From Chloroflexota bacterium (GTDB lineage: Bacteria; Chloroflexota; UBA6077; FW602-bin22; CADDYW01), in the NCBI GenBank assembly GCA_021324795.1, contig JAJPIK010000087.1, positions 48,718 to 112,717 of the forward strand: a stretch of 64,000 nucleotides of DNA. The letters are read 5' to 3'. This document shows, piece after piece, positions 34,743-43,241 of this stretch. Below the pieces are notes generated by a model. The model was not told the origin of the DNA. It searched no databases and saw only the letters and a list, made by a program, of their open reading frames with translations. Made by a program: the position numbers and the translations under genes. Every line of letters starts with the position of its first letter. Within the stretch, counting starts at the first letter, position 1.

Positions 34743-36133
34743 CTCATTGCTCCCAACTCCTTGATCGCGTCGCCCGCTCCCGCCAGGTGATCCAACCACA
34801 TCTCGGAATACTTTCGGCTCAATACCACCCCGTGCGCGCCACCTGCAAAGGCCGCGAGAACCGCGGCCTTGACCCCGTCGCGGCTGCACTTGGTCGTATC
34901 AGCGGCGGTGGGAATGTCGATGTCAATGCCTGGATAAATCTTGCAGCGCCCCTCGACACCGGCGACTGCCCGCGCCGTCTCGCGACGCACGTAGTCTGAC
35001 GTGAAGCCGGTCTTCGGGAGCTCAGCGTAAGGGCCTTCGTCGAGCTGGAGCAGCTTGAGCAGCAACGGATAGACTTCGGCCGGCGAAGCGTCGGCGAAGA
35101 GGCTCTGGCAGATATTGGCGACCCAGGCGTGGAAGCGGGGGCCAGCGCAGTTGTTGTAGGCGACAACTTTGATGAAATCGGAGCAGCGGCTGAGCTCGGC
35201 GTAATCCTGATCCGCCCGGTAGAATGGACTGAAAGAAAGGTTGTGATAAACGTGCCAGCCAACCTGAATGTCCGACTTACACGCCTTTGCGACACCGTAG
35301 ATGTCGCGATAGAGCTGGCGCTGGCTTTCAGTCCAGAGAGTTTGCCAGGCGAGCAACTCCGGGTACTGCAGGAGGAGGCGCCAGAAGCTGACGAAAGCGC
35401 CATCGGTGGGCCGGTGGCCGGCTGAAACGGCGGCATTCCATTCGAGCGCTCGGTGGTAGCCTTCTTGGGCCCGTCGAACGTCGATCCCTCGTTCGTGGGC
35501 GACTGCTTGGCAATGCGGGCAGAAGCAGCTTACTGCCTCGGGGGTGACTGGCCCTTGGAGTAGCACGTTGAGCGGGCCAGGACGTTCCGAGCACCAGGCC
35601 AGGCCGTCGAGATCGTAGCTCTTGACATAGTCCTCGACAATGCTCAGGTGCCAGGTCCGGTAATCCGGGTTGTTGAAGCAGAAGCGCTTGGCCGGGCGCC
35701 CCCAGGCGTCGACCTCCAGGCACTTGGGGAAGTTGGGGTAGTTGCGCAACTCCTGGGCGTAGCTGCTCTCTTCGATCCAGGCGTAAGCCTGCATGCCCCG
35801 GCGTTTCGCTTCTGGCAGAACGGCCTCGAAGATGTCCCAATTGGGGTGTTCCGGAGCCCGACCAGCCGCGCCGAGGATTGTGCCGGCGTAATACTGGGGA
35901 TGAATCGTCGCGTAGTTGCCGCCGACCCAGTCGAGGTCGTGCTGTTGGACGCCATGATCAGGTAAGGGCTGGCCGGGCAACTGACGGCCACCAGTCCCGC
36001 GCGTCCAGGTTGGAGTTGCCAGAAAGAGCGCATTGATCTGGCCTCGCTCCTGAAAGATGTCGAGCACTGGCCCGACGCCCTCGTCGACGAACGACACGGC
36101 ACCCACCTGAATCGCCACGAAACGCTCAGCCAC
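34739..36133 (-). CDS. Putative glycoside-hydrolase-like TIM barrel protein
   Basis: Protein of 464 aa, probably cytoplasmic, distantly similar to the following GHL6-type gene. Barrel-like segments include MQAYAWIEESSYAQEL, FNNPDYRTWHLSIVEDYVKS, YDLDGLAWCSERPGPLNVLL and IYPGIDIDIP. A CFCPHCQ motif, like the Cys pair of its neighbour, may bind zinc. GTG 36133 has GAGGAG at good spacing; the listed upstream extension is not hydrolase-like. Its stop overlaps the next gene's ATG (34739-34742), so the two hydrolases are probably made together. I do not recognise a named family with certainty; function is inferred from fold and context. Confidence 0.65.
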   Translation of the reverse strand: MAERFVAIQVGAVSFVDEGVGPVLDIFQERGQINALFLATPTWTRGTGGRQLPGQPLPDHGVQQHDLDWVGGNYATIHPQYYAGTILGAAGRAPEHPNWDIFEAVLPEAKRRGMQAYAWIEESSYAQELRNYPNFPKCLEVDAWGRPAKRFCFNNPDYRTWHLSIVEDYVKSYDLDGLAWCSERPGPLNVLLQGPVTPEAVSCFCPHCQAVAHERGIDVRRAQEGYHRALEWNAAVSAGHRPTDGAFVSFWRLLLQYPELLAWQTLWTESQRQLYRDIYGVAKACKSDIQVGWHVYHNLSFSPFYRADQDYAELSRCSDFIKVVAYNNCAGPRFHAWVANICQSLFADASPAEVYPLLLKLLQLDEGPYAELPKTGFTSDYVRRETARAVAGVEGRCKIYPGIDIDIPTAADTTKCSRDGVKAAVLAAFAGGAHGVVLSRKYSEMWLDHLAGAGDAIKELGAMR

Positions 36134-36162
36134 GAAATTCTCCTCAATCAGTTGTGTTTCAG

Positions 36163-37047
36163 TTATTCCTTGAGGCCGGTCATGACCACGCCCTCGATGA
36201 AGTAGCGCTGGGCAAAGAAGAATACCGCGACGCATGGAAGCAGCATCATCACACTGCCGGCCATCAAGAGGTGCCATTGGTTGGTGAACTCCCCTTTGAA
36301 GGCAGCCAAACCCAGCGCGAGCGTCTTCAGAGAGTCGGAATTCAAATAGACGAGCGGACCGAAGAAGTCATTCCAGTGGAACATAAAACTGAAGATGATG
36401 CTGGCCACCAGCGCTGGAGACGCCAGCGGGACAAAGATACGCGTGAAGATGTGCAGCGAGGAGGCGCCATCGATGCGTGCCGCTTCCTCCAGTTCACCAG
36501 GAATCGTCAGCATGAACTGACGAATGAGGAAGATGTAGAACGGGTTGCCAAAGAACGCCGGCACAACGAGAGGCCAGTAGGTATTCACCCAGTTTAGATC
36601 ACGGAAGAGAATGAACTGGGGAACCAAGGTCACCTGGCCCGGCAGCATCATCGTCATCAACGTAATGAAGAACAAGGCGTCGCGGCCCCGGAAGCGAAGG
36701 CGGGCGAAGGCGAACGCGGCTAACGAGCACGAGAAAACCGTCCCGATCAGATTCGCCACGGTGATCACCGTGGTGTTGAGAAAGTACCGGGCGAAAGGGA
36801 CTTCTTTCCAGGCGTCCGGGTAGTTGTTGAATTGGAAAGGATGAGGAATCCACTGGATGGGAAGCAGGTAGATCTGGGCCTCGGTCTTCAAGGAGGTGCT
36901 GACCATCCAGAAAAAGGGAATGAGGAAGAGCACTCCCCACACACAAGCGATAACCAGGGCCACCGCGTTGGGCAGGTGCCGACCGAGAATCGCCGAGATG
37001 CGGCGCGATCGGAGACGGGCATTCAGTACGGTCGTTGCTTGTACCAT
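36163..37047 (-). CDS. Carbohydrate ABC transporter permease (MalG type), locus C
   Basis: Membrane subunit, 294 aa, six hydrophobic segments, EAA loop LEEAARIDGASSLHIFTRIF and tail QRYFIEGVVMTGLKE. ATG 37047 overlaps the previous stop by one base (TAATG) and AAGGAG lies upstream. It is paired with the permease 37047-37934 and precedes the hydrolase genes by 29 bases, so sugar uptake and hydrolysis are linked in one operon. No ATPase gene is nearby. Confidence 0.9.
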   Translation of the reverse strand: MVQATTVLNARLRSRRISAILGRHLPNAVALVIACVWGVLFLIPFFWMVSTSLKTEAQIYLLPIQWIPHPFQFNNYPDAWKEVPFARYFLNTTVITVANLIGTVFSCSLAAFAFARLRFRGRDALFFITLMTMMLPGQVTLVPQFILFRDLNWVNTYWPLVVPAFFGNPFYIFLIRQFMLTIPGELEEAARIDGASSLHIFTRIFVPLASPALVASIIFSFMFHWNDFFGPLVYLNSDSLKTLALGLAAFKGEFTNQWHLLMAGSVMMLLPCVAVFFFAQRYFIEGVVMTGLKE

Positions 37048-37934
37048 TAACGTCCCGCTCCTTCGTAATAGACCCAGGCCGACCGTCGGAAGATAAACGT
37101 TGTCAGCCCGAGCACGATAATGAAGAGGATCCAAGCCAGCGCCGAGGCGTAGCCCATGTGTAGCCAGGAGAAGCCCTGATTGTAAAGGTAGAGAATGTAG
37201 ACGAGCGTCGCGTTGGCCGGACCACCATTCGTCATGACGTACGCCTGGGTAAAGACCTGAAAAGAGCTGATGATCCCGATGATCAGGTTGAAAAAGATGA
37301 CCGGGGTCAGCATGGGAACCGTCACGTTCCAGAACTGATGCCAGCCGCTGGCACCATCGATCGCCGCTGCCTCGTAAAGGTGCTGGGGAACTCCCTTGAG
37401 GCCGGCTAGAAAGATGACCATGGCACTGCCGATGCCCCATGTGCTCATTAAAATGAGCGCGGGCATCGCCCAGGTCGTGCTGCCGAGCCAGGGCGGTCCG
37501 GGAACGTGGAACCAGCCGAGAATCGTATCGATGACGCCGTAGGTCGGCTCGAACATCCATTGCCAGAGCAAAGCAACCGCGACGCCGGTCGTCACCGACG
37601 GCAGGTAGTAGACGGTGCGCAGCACACCCACCCCCGGCAGCGGCCGGTTGAGCAGAAACGCGGCGAGAAGTGCTAGGATCAGCGAGAGAGGCACGCTCCC
37701 CACGACGTAGTAGAGCGTGTTGAAGAGCGAGGTCCAGAAGAGGTTGTCGGCGAACAGATCCTGGTAGTTTTGTAGCCCGACGAAGTGGGGCGGCTGCAGA
37801 AGATCCCAGCTCATCAAGCTGAGTCCGGCCGACGCGACGATCGAGACCAGGCGAAAAATCACCAGACCGATCAGCCAGGGCAAAAGAAAAAGATATCCTT
37901 CGACGTCACGCTGGCCAATCCGGATCCTGAACAC
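37047..37934 (-). CDS. Carbohydrate ABC transporter permease (MalF type), locus C
   Basis: Partner permease, 295 aa, with six hydrophobic segments and EAA loop YEAAAIDGASGWHQFWNVTV (about 190-210). The N-terminus has a short basic stretch before EGYLFLLPWLIG. It starts 6 bases after the binding-protein gene 37941-39350, so the two are co-expressed. Its close similarity to the other MalF-type permeases in the window is typical for CUT1 systems. Ligand unknown. Confidence 0.9.
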   Translation of the reverse strand: MFRIRIGQRDVEGYLFLLPWLIGLVIFRLVSIVASAGLSLMSWDLLQPPHFVGLQNYQDLFADNLFWTSLFNTLYYVVGSVPLSLILALLAAFLLNRPLPGVGVLRTVYYLPSVTTGVAVALLWQWMFEPTYGVIDTILGWFHVPGPPWLGSTTWAMPALILMSTWGIGSAMVIFLAGLKGVPQHLYEAAAIDGASGWHQFWNVTVPMLTPVIFFNLIIGIISSFQVFTQAYVMTNGGPANATLVYILYLYNQGFSWLHMGYASALAWILFIIVLGLTTFIFRRSAWVYYEGAGR

Positions 37935-37940
37935 GACGAC

Positions 37941-39350
37941 TCAACCCTCGCCCTTCAGGTACTTCTGCATCAGGTCATTGCCCTCTTTTTGCGCGTCGGC
38001 CAGCGCTTGCTGCGGGGTCTTTTTATTGAAGTAGGCAGCCTGGAGTTCAGAGCCGATTTTATCGGTGATCTCCTCGTAGCCGACGAAGATGGGGATCGGT
38101 CGGGTATCCTTACGCTGTGCTTGCTCGACGACGACTTTCCACTTCGGATCGTCGGTGTAGGGACTCTTTTGCCAATTCGCGACGCGGACTGGCAGGTAGC
38201 CCGCCAGAGAGTTCCAGACGAGATCCATGTCTGCACTGCCGATCCAAGCGAGCGCCTCCCACGCCTGATCCGGATGCTTGGTCCCCTTGAAGGCGCCAAC
38301 GTTGTTGCCGCCGATGATCATCGAGCGGTTGTCGTCGGTGAGCGCTGGCATCAGGTCCACCGAGTACTTGAGGTTCGGCGCGGTATTGGCGTAGGTTGGG
38401 ATCACCCAACACCCGGTATGCCACTGGCCAATTTTGCTGTTCTCGACGACGTTGGTGGTTGAAGCGCCCGGTGGCAAGCAGACCTTGTATTTCCAGATCA
38501 GGTCGACCTGGTAGCTCAACGCCTTGACTCCCGCGTCGCTATCGAACGTGAGCTGGGTGCGGTCAGCATTGGTGAAATCACCGCCGGCTTGCCAGAGCAG
38601 GGGAATGAAGTCCCAGGTGCCACTCTGGGAGGCGCCGTAATCGTAGAGCATGTAGCCCCACTGTTGTTTCGACGCGTCGGTGAGCTTCTTGGCAATCTCG
38701 GTTTGCTCATCCCAGGTCTGCGCTGGCTTCAGCCCGTCTTGGTTGAAGAGCGTTTCGTTATAGAAGTAGTCTTCGACAAAAGTCGTGAACGGGAGGGCGT
38801 AGACTTTTCCTTTCCACTGGGTCGAGTCCCAGCGCGCGGCGCCGTATTTGTCCGAGGTGATGTCGGTCTGCTGAGACAGATAGCTATCGAGCGGTAAGAG
38901 CACACCTTTCACCGCGAATTCCGGCGTCCAGTAGTCTTTGATTCGCGACATGTCCGGTCCAGCGTTGCCGGCCAACGCAGTCACGAGTTTCTGGAAAAGA
39001 TCCTGCCAGCCACTCAGCATTTGCACGTGAATTTCTTTGACGTCCGGATGCTTCTGGTAAAGCCCGGGAAAGACTTTGTTGTTGAGAATGTCAGCCTGTG
39101 GCTTTCCACCAATTGCCCACATCTCAAGGGTAACGCCGTTCCCGGACGCGGGAGTTGCCCCACTTGCCGCCGGCTTGGCGCCCGCTTGCTCGGCGGCAGT
39201 TGCCGGGGGCTGGGTAACCGATGTGGGCGTGGCGTTGCCACCACAAGCGGCCAGTAGGGGAAGACTCACTGCGGCGATCAGCCCCACGCCACCCCGCACG
39301 AATTGCTGGCGGCTCAGCCGCGGCAGGTTTTCCGATTTGTTGCGTTCCAT
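37941..39350 (-). CDS. Sugar-binding lipoprotein 4, locus C
   Basis: Extracellular solute-binding protein, 469 aa, first gene of locus C. Basic N-region with LSRQQF, a hydrophobic core and lipobox LAAC with lipidated Cys at 36, followed by a Thr/Ala/Pro-rich tether (37-75). ATG 39350 with AAAGG upstream is chosen; longer in-frame ATGs at 39362 and 39383 add a non-signal-like leader. It is preceded by a good promoter at 39439-39467. The LysR gene 39516-40412 reads the same way and does not obviously control it. Confidence 0.9.
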   Translation of the reverse strand: MERNKSENLPRLSRQQFVRGGVGLIAAVSLPLLAACGGNATPTSVTQPPATAAEQAGAKPAASGATPASGNGVTLEMWAIGGKPQADILNNKVFPGLYQKHPDVKEIHVQMLSGWQDLFQKLVTALAGNAGPDMSRIKDYWTPEFAVKGVLLPLDSYLSQQTDITSDKYGAARWDSTQWKGKVYALPFTTFVEDYFYNETLFNQDGLKPAQTWDEQTEIAKKLTDASKQQWGYMLYDYGASQSGTWDFIPLLWQAGGDFTNADRTQLTFDSDAGVKALSYQVDLIWKYKVCLPPGASTTNVVENSKIGQWHTGCWVIPTYANTAPNLKYSVDLMPALTDDNRSMIIGGNNVGAFKGTKHPDQAWEALAWIGSADMDLVWNSLAGYLPVRVANWQKSPYTDDPKWKVVVEQAQRKDTRPIPIFVGYEEITDKIGSELQAAYFNKKTPQQALADAQKEGNDLMQKYLKGEG

Positions 39351-39438
39351 AGCGCCTTTCATCCTTTCAAGAAAGGTCTGCCCCATCGCGAGCAAACCAG
39401 GCTTGCTGCTGTGTGTTTTGTATACCGCCACAGGGGCT

Positions 39439-39467
39439 AGTATCCGGAATCGTTCAGATCACGTCAA
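39439..39467 (-). promoter_or_regulatory. Promoter of the locus C operon
   Basis: On the minus strand TTGACG (39462-39467) and GATACT (39439-39444) are 17 bases apart, about 90 bases upstream of the binding-protein start at 39350. No clear palindrome lies next to it. Confidence 0.5.
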
Positions 39468-39515
39468 GAGAGCGAGGGCAATGTGTACAAGACAGTTCAC
39501 GAGTGAGCTGACTCG

Positions 39516-40412
39516 CTAGCTAACCGCAGACCAGGCGTGGGTCAGGAAGGCGCGAAAGAGCTGCATCGACGGTGTAGGGAGGCGATCACTCAAGGCAACG
39601 AGGGAAAAGTCGTGGCCGAGATTTGTGTCGGCGAGCGGTAAGGCACAGACGCTGCCCCGCGCGAGCTGACTCCCGACGATTGCTTCGGAAATGAAGGCGA
39701 GCCCCATCCCTGCTTCGACGACTCGAACGACCGCCTCCGGCTGATCGAGCTCCAGCGCAACTGTGATCTCGGCAGCCACCGGCCCAAGAATCTGCTCGCT
39801 CAGCATGCGGGTTCCTGAGCCCGGCTCGCGCAAGATAAAGGTTTGGCCGGCGAGGTCGGACGGCCGAAGCGCTCCACGGCCAACGAGCGGGTGCCATGGC
39901 GGAGCGATGAGGACGAGAGCATCGCGCCGTAACGGTTGGCTGGTCAGGAGGTGGCTTTGGACCGGCCACTCGACGACGCCGAGCTCAATCGTCCGATCGA
40001 GCAGCATTTGCTCGATGGTGCTGATGTTGTCGATCGTCAGGCGCAGCTCAATCCGGGGATGAGCAGCACGAAACCCGGTGAGGACCGGGGGCAAAGCATA
40101 GCTGCCGACCGTATGGGTTGCCCCGAGGTGCAGGCGACCAGCCACACCATTGCCATAGCCGGTCATCTCCCGTTCGAGATCAGTCAGGTCATTAAGGAGC
40201 GCACTGGCGCGCGCGTAGAGCTCTTCGCCCGCGTCGGTCAGGTGGACCCGACGCCCGACGATCTCGACAAGCCGGACTTTCAAGCTGCGCTCGAGCTCGT
40301 GTACCTGGTAGCTAACTGACGACTGGGCAACGTTGAGTTCTTCCGCGGCACGCGTGAAGTGTCGCTGGCGAGCCAGCGCGACGAAGGTACGTAATTGGGT
40401 GACAGTAACCAT
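39516..40412 (-). CDS. LysR-family transcriptional regulator
   Basis: LysR activator/repressor, 298 aa. The N-terminal winged helix (VTQLRTFVALARQRHFTRAA, LNVAQSSVSYQVHELE, 1-60) is followed by the two-lobed effector domain (about 90-295). ATG 40412 is adopted; the adjacent TTG 40415 adds one residue. It is divergent from the TauE/SafE exporter gene at 40510 with 97 bases between, and an inverted repeat TTGTC/GACAA sits there, so control of the exporter is likely. Relatives of CysB/CbbR type sense sulfur or carbon metabolites; the effector here is not known. Confidence 0.85.
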   Translation of the reverse strand: MVTVTQLRTFVALARQRHFTRAAEELNVAQSSVSYQVHELERSLKVRLVEIVGRRVHLTDAGEELYARASALLNDLTDLEREMTGYGNGVAGRLHLGATHTVGSYALPPVLTGFRAAHPRIELRLTIDNISTIEQMLLDRTIELGVVEWPVQSHLLTSQPLRRDALVLIAPPWHPLVGRGALRPSDLAGQTFILREPGSGTRMLSEQILGPVAAEITVALELDQPEAVVRVVEAGMGLAFISEAIVGSQLARGSVCALPLADTNLGHDFSLVALSDRLPTPSMQLFRAFLTHAWSAVS

Positions 40413-40446
40413 CAATGTTTTCGATTATAACACACAAAAAGATGTA

Positions 40447-40474
40447 TTGGACAGATTGTCTGGACAACTATAGA
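40447..40474 (+). promoter_or_regulatory. Promoter and palindrome for the exporter operon
   Basis: TTGGAC (40447-40452) and TATAGA (40469-40474), 16 bases apart, flank the inverted repeat TTGTC-TG-GACAA (40456-40467) in their spacer. The site is 36 bases upstream of the exporter ATG at 40510. The repeat is a candidate LysR binding half. Confidence 0.4.
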
Positions 40475-40509
40475 CTGACTCTAGCGATCAATGCTTTGGA
40501 ACAGGTGAT

Positions 40510-41358
40510 ATGACGGCGCTGACGTTCTTCGTGGTGACTCTTCTCGGCTCGGTGGGGGCGGGTATTCTTGGCGCCTTGCTTGGATTGGGTGGCGGGATCA
40601 TCGTTATTCCTCTCTTGACCCTCGGTCTGGGGGTGAACATCCATTACGCGATTGGCGCGAGCATTGTCTCGGTCATTGCCACTTCGAGTGGGGCAGCCGC
40701 GACCTACGTGCGCGACCGGATCACCAACCTGCGCGTCGGTATGTTTCTTGAGATGGGAACGACCGTCGGCGCGATCTCTGGCGCCTACCTCGCCGGGGTC
40801 ATCTCGACTCGGCTCCTCTACATCATCTTTGGGGTGGTTTTGGCCTATTCGGGCGTAGTCATGTTCCGTAAGCGCAAGAGTGAAGTGCCGGTTAGTGTGC
40901 CGGATAGTCGCCTGGCAACTGTCCTGCGCATGCACAGCAGCTATTACGATCAGGCGCTCGGTAGGCAAGTGCCCTATAAGGTGGCCGGGGTGCTCCCCGG
41001 GCTCGTCTTGATGTACATCGCTGGCGTGGTCTCCGGGCTTTTGGGGATTGGCAGTGGTGCCTTGAAAGTGCCGGCCATGGATATCGCGATGCATCTGCCG
41101 ATCAAGGTATCGAGCGCGACCAGTAACTTCATGATTGGCGTGACCGCCGCGGCGAGCGCCGGAATTTACTTCGAGCGGGGTGACATTCAGGCGATCATCG
41201 CCGCGCCGGTGGCGATCGGCGTGTTGCTTGGGGCCATGCTTGGCACCAAGCTCTTGGTGCGGATGCGCGGAACGGTCATCCGCCAGATCTTCGTTCTGGT
41301 ACTTGTTGTGATTTGCGCCGAGATGATCGGCCGCGGTTTGGGGGTAACGGTTCCTTGA
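40510..41358 (+). CDS. TauE/SafE-family membrane transporter
   Basis: Putative sulfite/organosulfonate exporter, 282 aa, about eight hydrophobic segments. Two family repeats are visible, each with a glycine-rich first helix: GALLGLGGGIIVIPLL (about 21-36) and GLLGIGSGALKVPAM (about 178-192). It is the first gene of an exporter, DUF1634, GntR operon and is divergent from a LysR gene. DUF1634 companions are common beside this transporter family. With a sulfatase in the window, removal of sulfite or sulfate is imaginable, but no direct link exists. ATG 40510 follows GGTGAT with weak pairing. Confidence 0.8.
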   Translation: MTALTFFVVTLLGSVGAGILGALLGLGGGIIVIPLLTLGLGVNIHYAIGASIVSVIATSSGAAATYVRDRITNLRVGMFLEMGTTVGAISGAYLAGVISTRLLYIIFGVVLAYSGVVMFRKRKSEVPVSVPDSRLATVLRMHSSYYDQALGRQVPYKVAGVLPGLVLMYIAGVVSGLLGIGSGALKVPAMDIAMHLPIKVSSATSNFMIGVTAAASAGIYFERGDIQAIIAAPVAIGVLLGAMLGTKLLVRMRGTVIRQIFVLVLVVICAEMIGRGLGVTVP

Positions 41359-41372
41359 AGAAGGAAGTAGTA

Positions 41373-41795
41373 GTGAGCGCTTTGTCTCGACCAGAAAATG
41401 GGAAGGCCACCGCAGGGGAAGATCGCAAGCTGGCCCGGGTGGCTCAGCTCGAAACGATTGTCAGCCTAGTGCTCCGTTTTGGAGTTCTGCTGAGTCTTGG
41501 CATCACTGCGGTGGGAGTTATCCTTCTGTTTACTACGGATCCTACCCAGGCCGTTGTGCCCACCAGCGGGGTGCCAACTCCGCAGAGTCCCGCGGCGGTG
41601 TTCGCGGCTCTCGGCCAACTTCAGCCCACGGCAGTGATCCAAACCGGGCTGATGTTGCTGATCGCGACACCGGTTTTGCGGGTTGCTGTTTCCGTGGTGG
41701 CGTTCCTAATGGAGGAAGATTTCGTTTACACGATCGTGACCTTATTCGTGCTTGGCGTGCTCTTGCTCAGCTTCTTCTTGGGGAGGGCAGAGTGA
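41373..41795 (+). CDS. DUF1634 membrane protein
   Basis: Small integral membrane protein, 140 aa, with three hydrophobic segments (about 33-52, 88-108, 116-136). It has the DUF1634 features: helix 1 after a charged N-terminus, a polar loop with Pro/Ser/Gly, and FLMEEDFVYTIVTLFVLGVL. Members are typically encoded beside TauE/SafE transporters, as here (14 bases downstream), and may be an accessory subunit. GTG 41373 with GAAGGA upstream is chosen. It overlaps the GntR gene by four bases. Confidence 0.75.
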   Translation: MSALSRPENGKATAGEDRKLARVAQLETIVSLVLRFGVLLSLGITAVGVILLFTTDPTQAVVPTSGVPTPQSPAAVFAALGQLQPTAVIQTGLMLLIATPVLRVAVSVVAFLMEEDFVYTIVTLFVLGVLLLSFFLGRAE

Positions 41796-42529
41796 TCAGT
41801 CGCAAGAATCCCGTCCTCCTCCACCATCAATTGCGTGACATCTTGCGACGGCAGATCCGCCAGGGTGTCTGGCCACCGCAGTCGATGATTCCTACCGAGC
41901 AGCAGCTCAGCGAAAGCTATGGAGTCAGCCGACTTACCGTACGCCAGGCAATTGCTGGCTTGGTTGACGAGGGCCTCTTGTATCGTCATCAAGGCAAAGG
42001 AACCTTCGTCGCGTCGCCAAAGATTGCCCATCCGATGGATAGTGTGATCGGTCTGATCGAGACTTTACAGTTGCAGGGGCGAGATCCAAGGGTTCACTTT
42101 CTTGGCGCCGGTCGCGAAGGCGCCTCGCTCGAAGTGGCGCGAGCCCTGAGGCTCTCCGATCTCGATCAGGTCTACCACCTCGAGCGACAGGTTGACGTTG
42201 GCGGAGAGCCACTCTATTGGGATCATACTTATCTGCCGGTAACGCTTGGGGTGCAGCTTGATGCTGAAACCTTGCGAGCGCAGCCACTTTTCCAGCAGCT
42301 CGAAGACCTGGGATACCGACTGGGTGAAGTGTGTCACCAGATGGCGGCGCGAGCGGCGACCCCCGAGGAAGCAACTGCGCTCCGGGTGGAAGAAGGAACG
42401 TCAGTTCTCACGATCCGCCGAACGGTTTATACCGACGAGGACGAGCCAATCCTCTATTCTCGAACCGTTTTTCGCAATAACCGCTTCGAGTTCCAGATCC
42501 GGCTTCAGCGTCGAGACCGATCCTGGTAG
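41792..42529 (+). CDS. GntR-family regulator (HutC type, UTRA domain)
   Basis: Transcriptional regulator, 245 aa. The N-terminal winged helix (LHHQLRDILRRQIRQGVW, MIPTEQQLSESYGVSRLTVR, 8-70) is followed by a UTRA effector domain (about 85-240) ending FRNNRFEFQIRLQR. Start GTG 41792 overlaps the DUF1634 stop, so it is in the exporter operon and may regulate it or a nearby acyl-CoA gene. HutC-type members often sense sugars or amino-acid derivatives. Its end overlaps the convergent acetyltransferase gene by 25 bases. Confidence 0.88.
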   Translation: MISRKNPVLLHHQLRDILRRQIRQGVWPPQSMIPTEQQLSESYGVSRLTVRQAIAGLVDEGLLYRHQGKGTFVASPKIAHPMDSVIGLIETLQLQGRDPRVHFLGAGREGASLEVARALRLSDLDQVYHLERQVDVGGEPLYWDHTYLPVTLGVQLDAETLRAQPLFQQLEDLGYRLGEVCHQMAARAATPEEATALRVEEGTSVLTIRRTVYTDEDEPILYSRTVFRNNRFEFQIRLQRRDRSW

Positions 42530-42999
42530 GAGGCGACGCCCAGCGTACACAGCGCTTCACCGGTTAGCCGAAACGTCGTCCATTCCTCTAAGGGAATCGC
42601 TCCGACTGAGCGGTAGAACTCAATTGCCGGCTGATTCCAATTTAGCACCGACCATTCCAGCCGACCACACCCACGCTCGACCGCCAAACGGGCAACCGCA
42701 GTTAGGAGCGCGCGGCCATGCCCACGACGACGATACTCCGGACGGACGAAGAGATCTTCGAGATAGATGCCCGGCCGTCCGAGAAAGGTCGAATAGTTGT
42801 GGAAGAACAAAGCAAAGCCAACGATCTCTCCATCTTCCTCGGCAAGGAGAACCTCGGCAAAGGGATGTGCTCCGAAAAGGTGCTCCTGGAGGCGCTCTTC
42901 GTCGAGCACGACGCGGTCGGTCAGCTTTTCGTATGCCGCGAGGGCACGGATCATCTCAACGATCAGGTGGATATCGGCAACGGTCGCGGCTCGGATCAC
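42505..42999 (-). CDS. GNAT-family N-acetyltransferase
   Basis: Acetyltransferase, 164 aa. The acetyl-CoA pyrophosphate-binding motif reads RPEYRRRGHGRALL (about 90-103), preceded by beta4 VGFALFFHNYST and IYLEDLFV, and followed by WNQPAIEFYRSVGA. The pattern is close to diamine/spermidine-type acetyltransferases. GTG 42999 with AAGAGG upstream fits the domain start; the upstream 62 residues of the long ORF are not GNAT-like. Its 3' end overlaps the convergent GntR gene by 25 bases. The substrate amine is unknown. Confidence 0.88.
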   Translation of the reverse strand: MIRAATVADIHLIVEMIRALAAYEKLTDRVVLDEERLQEHLFGAHPFAEVLLAEEDGEIVGFALFFHNYSTFLGRPGIYLEDLFVRPEYRRRGHGRALLTAVARLAVERGCGRLEWSVLNWNQPAIEFYRSVGAIPLEEWTTFRLTGEALCTLGVASYQDRSRR

Positions 43000-43241
43000 G
43001 AGTACTAACCTCTTCTTGCCACCTGGATAAAGTGAGCAGAGCTTTGCTCTGAATGATAGCATGGTCCATTCAAGGTGACAGAAAAGACTCCTGGAGGTTC
43101 GATAGTAGTGTCGTAAACTAAGGGAGAGAAGAAATCGACAGAAGAAGACAAATGCTTGAGAGTCACCATCGCTTGGATAGCTCAAACTCGTGATCTGCTT
43201 ACTTTCATTGACTCACTTGTCGAATCAAAATCAAAGCATCC

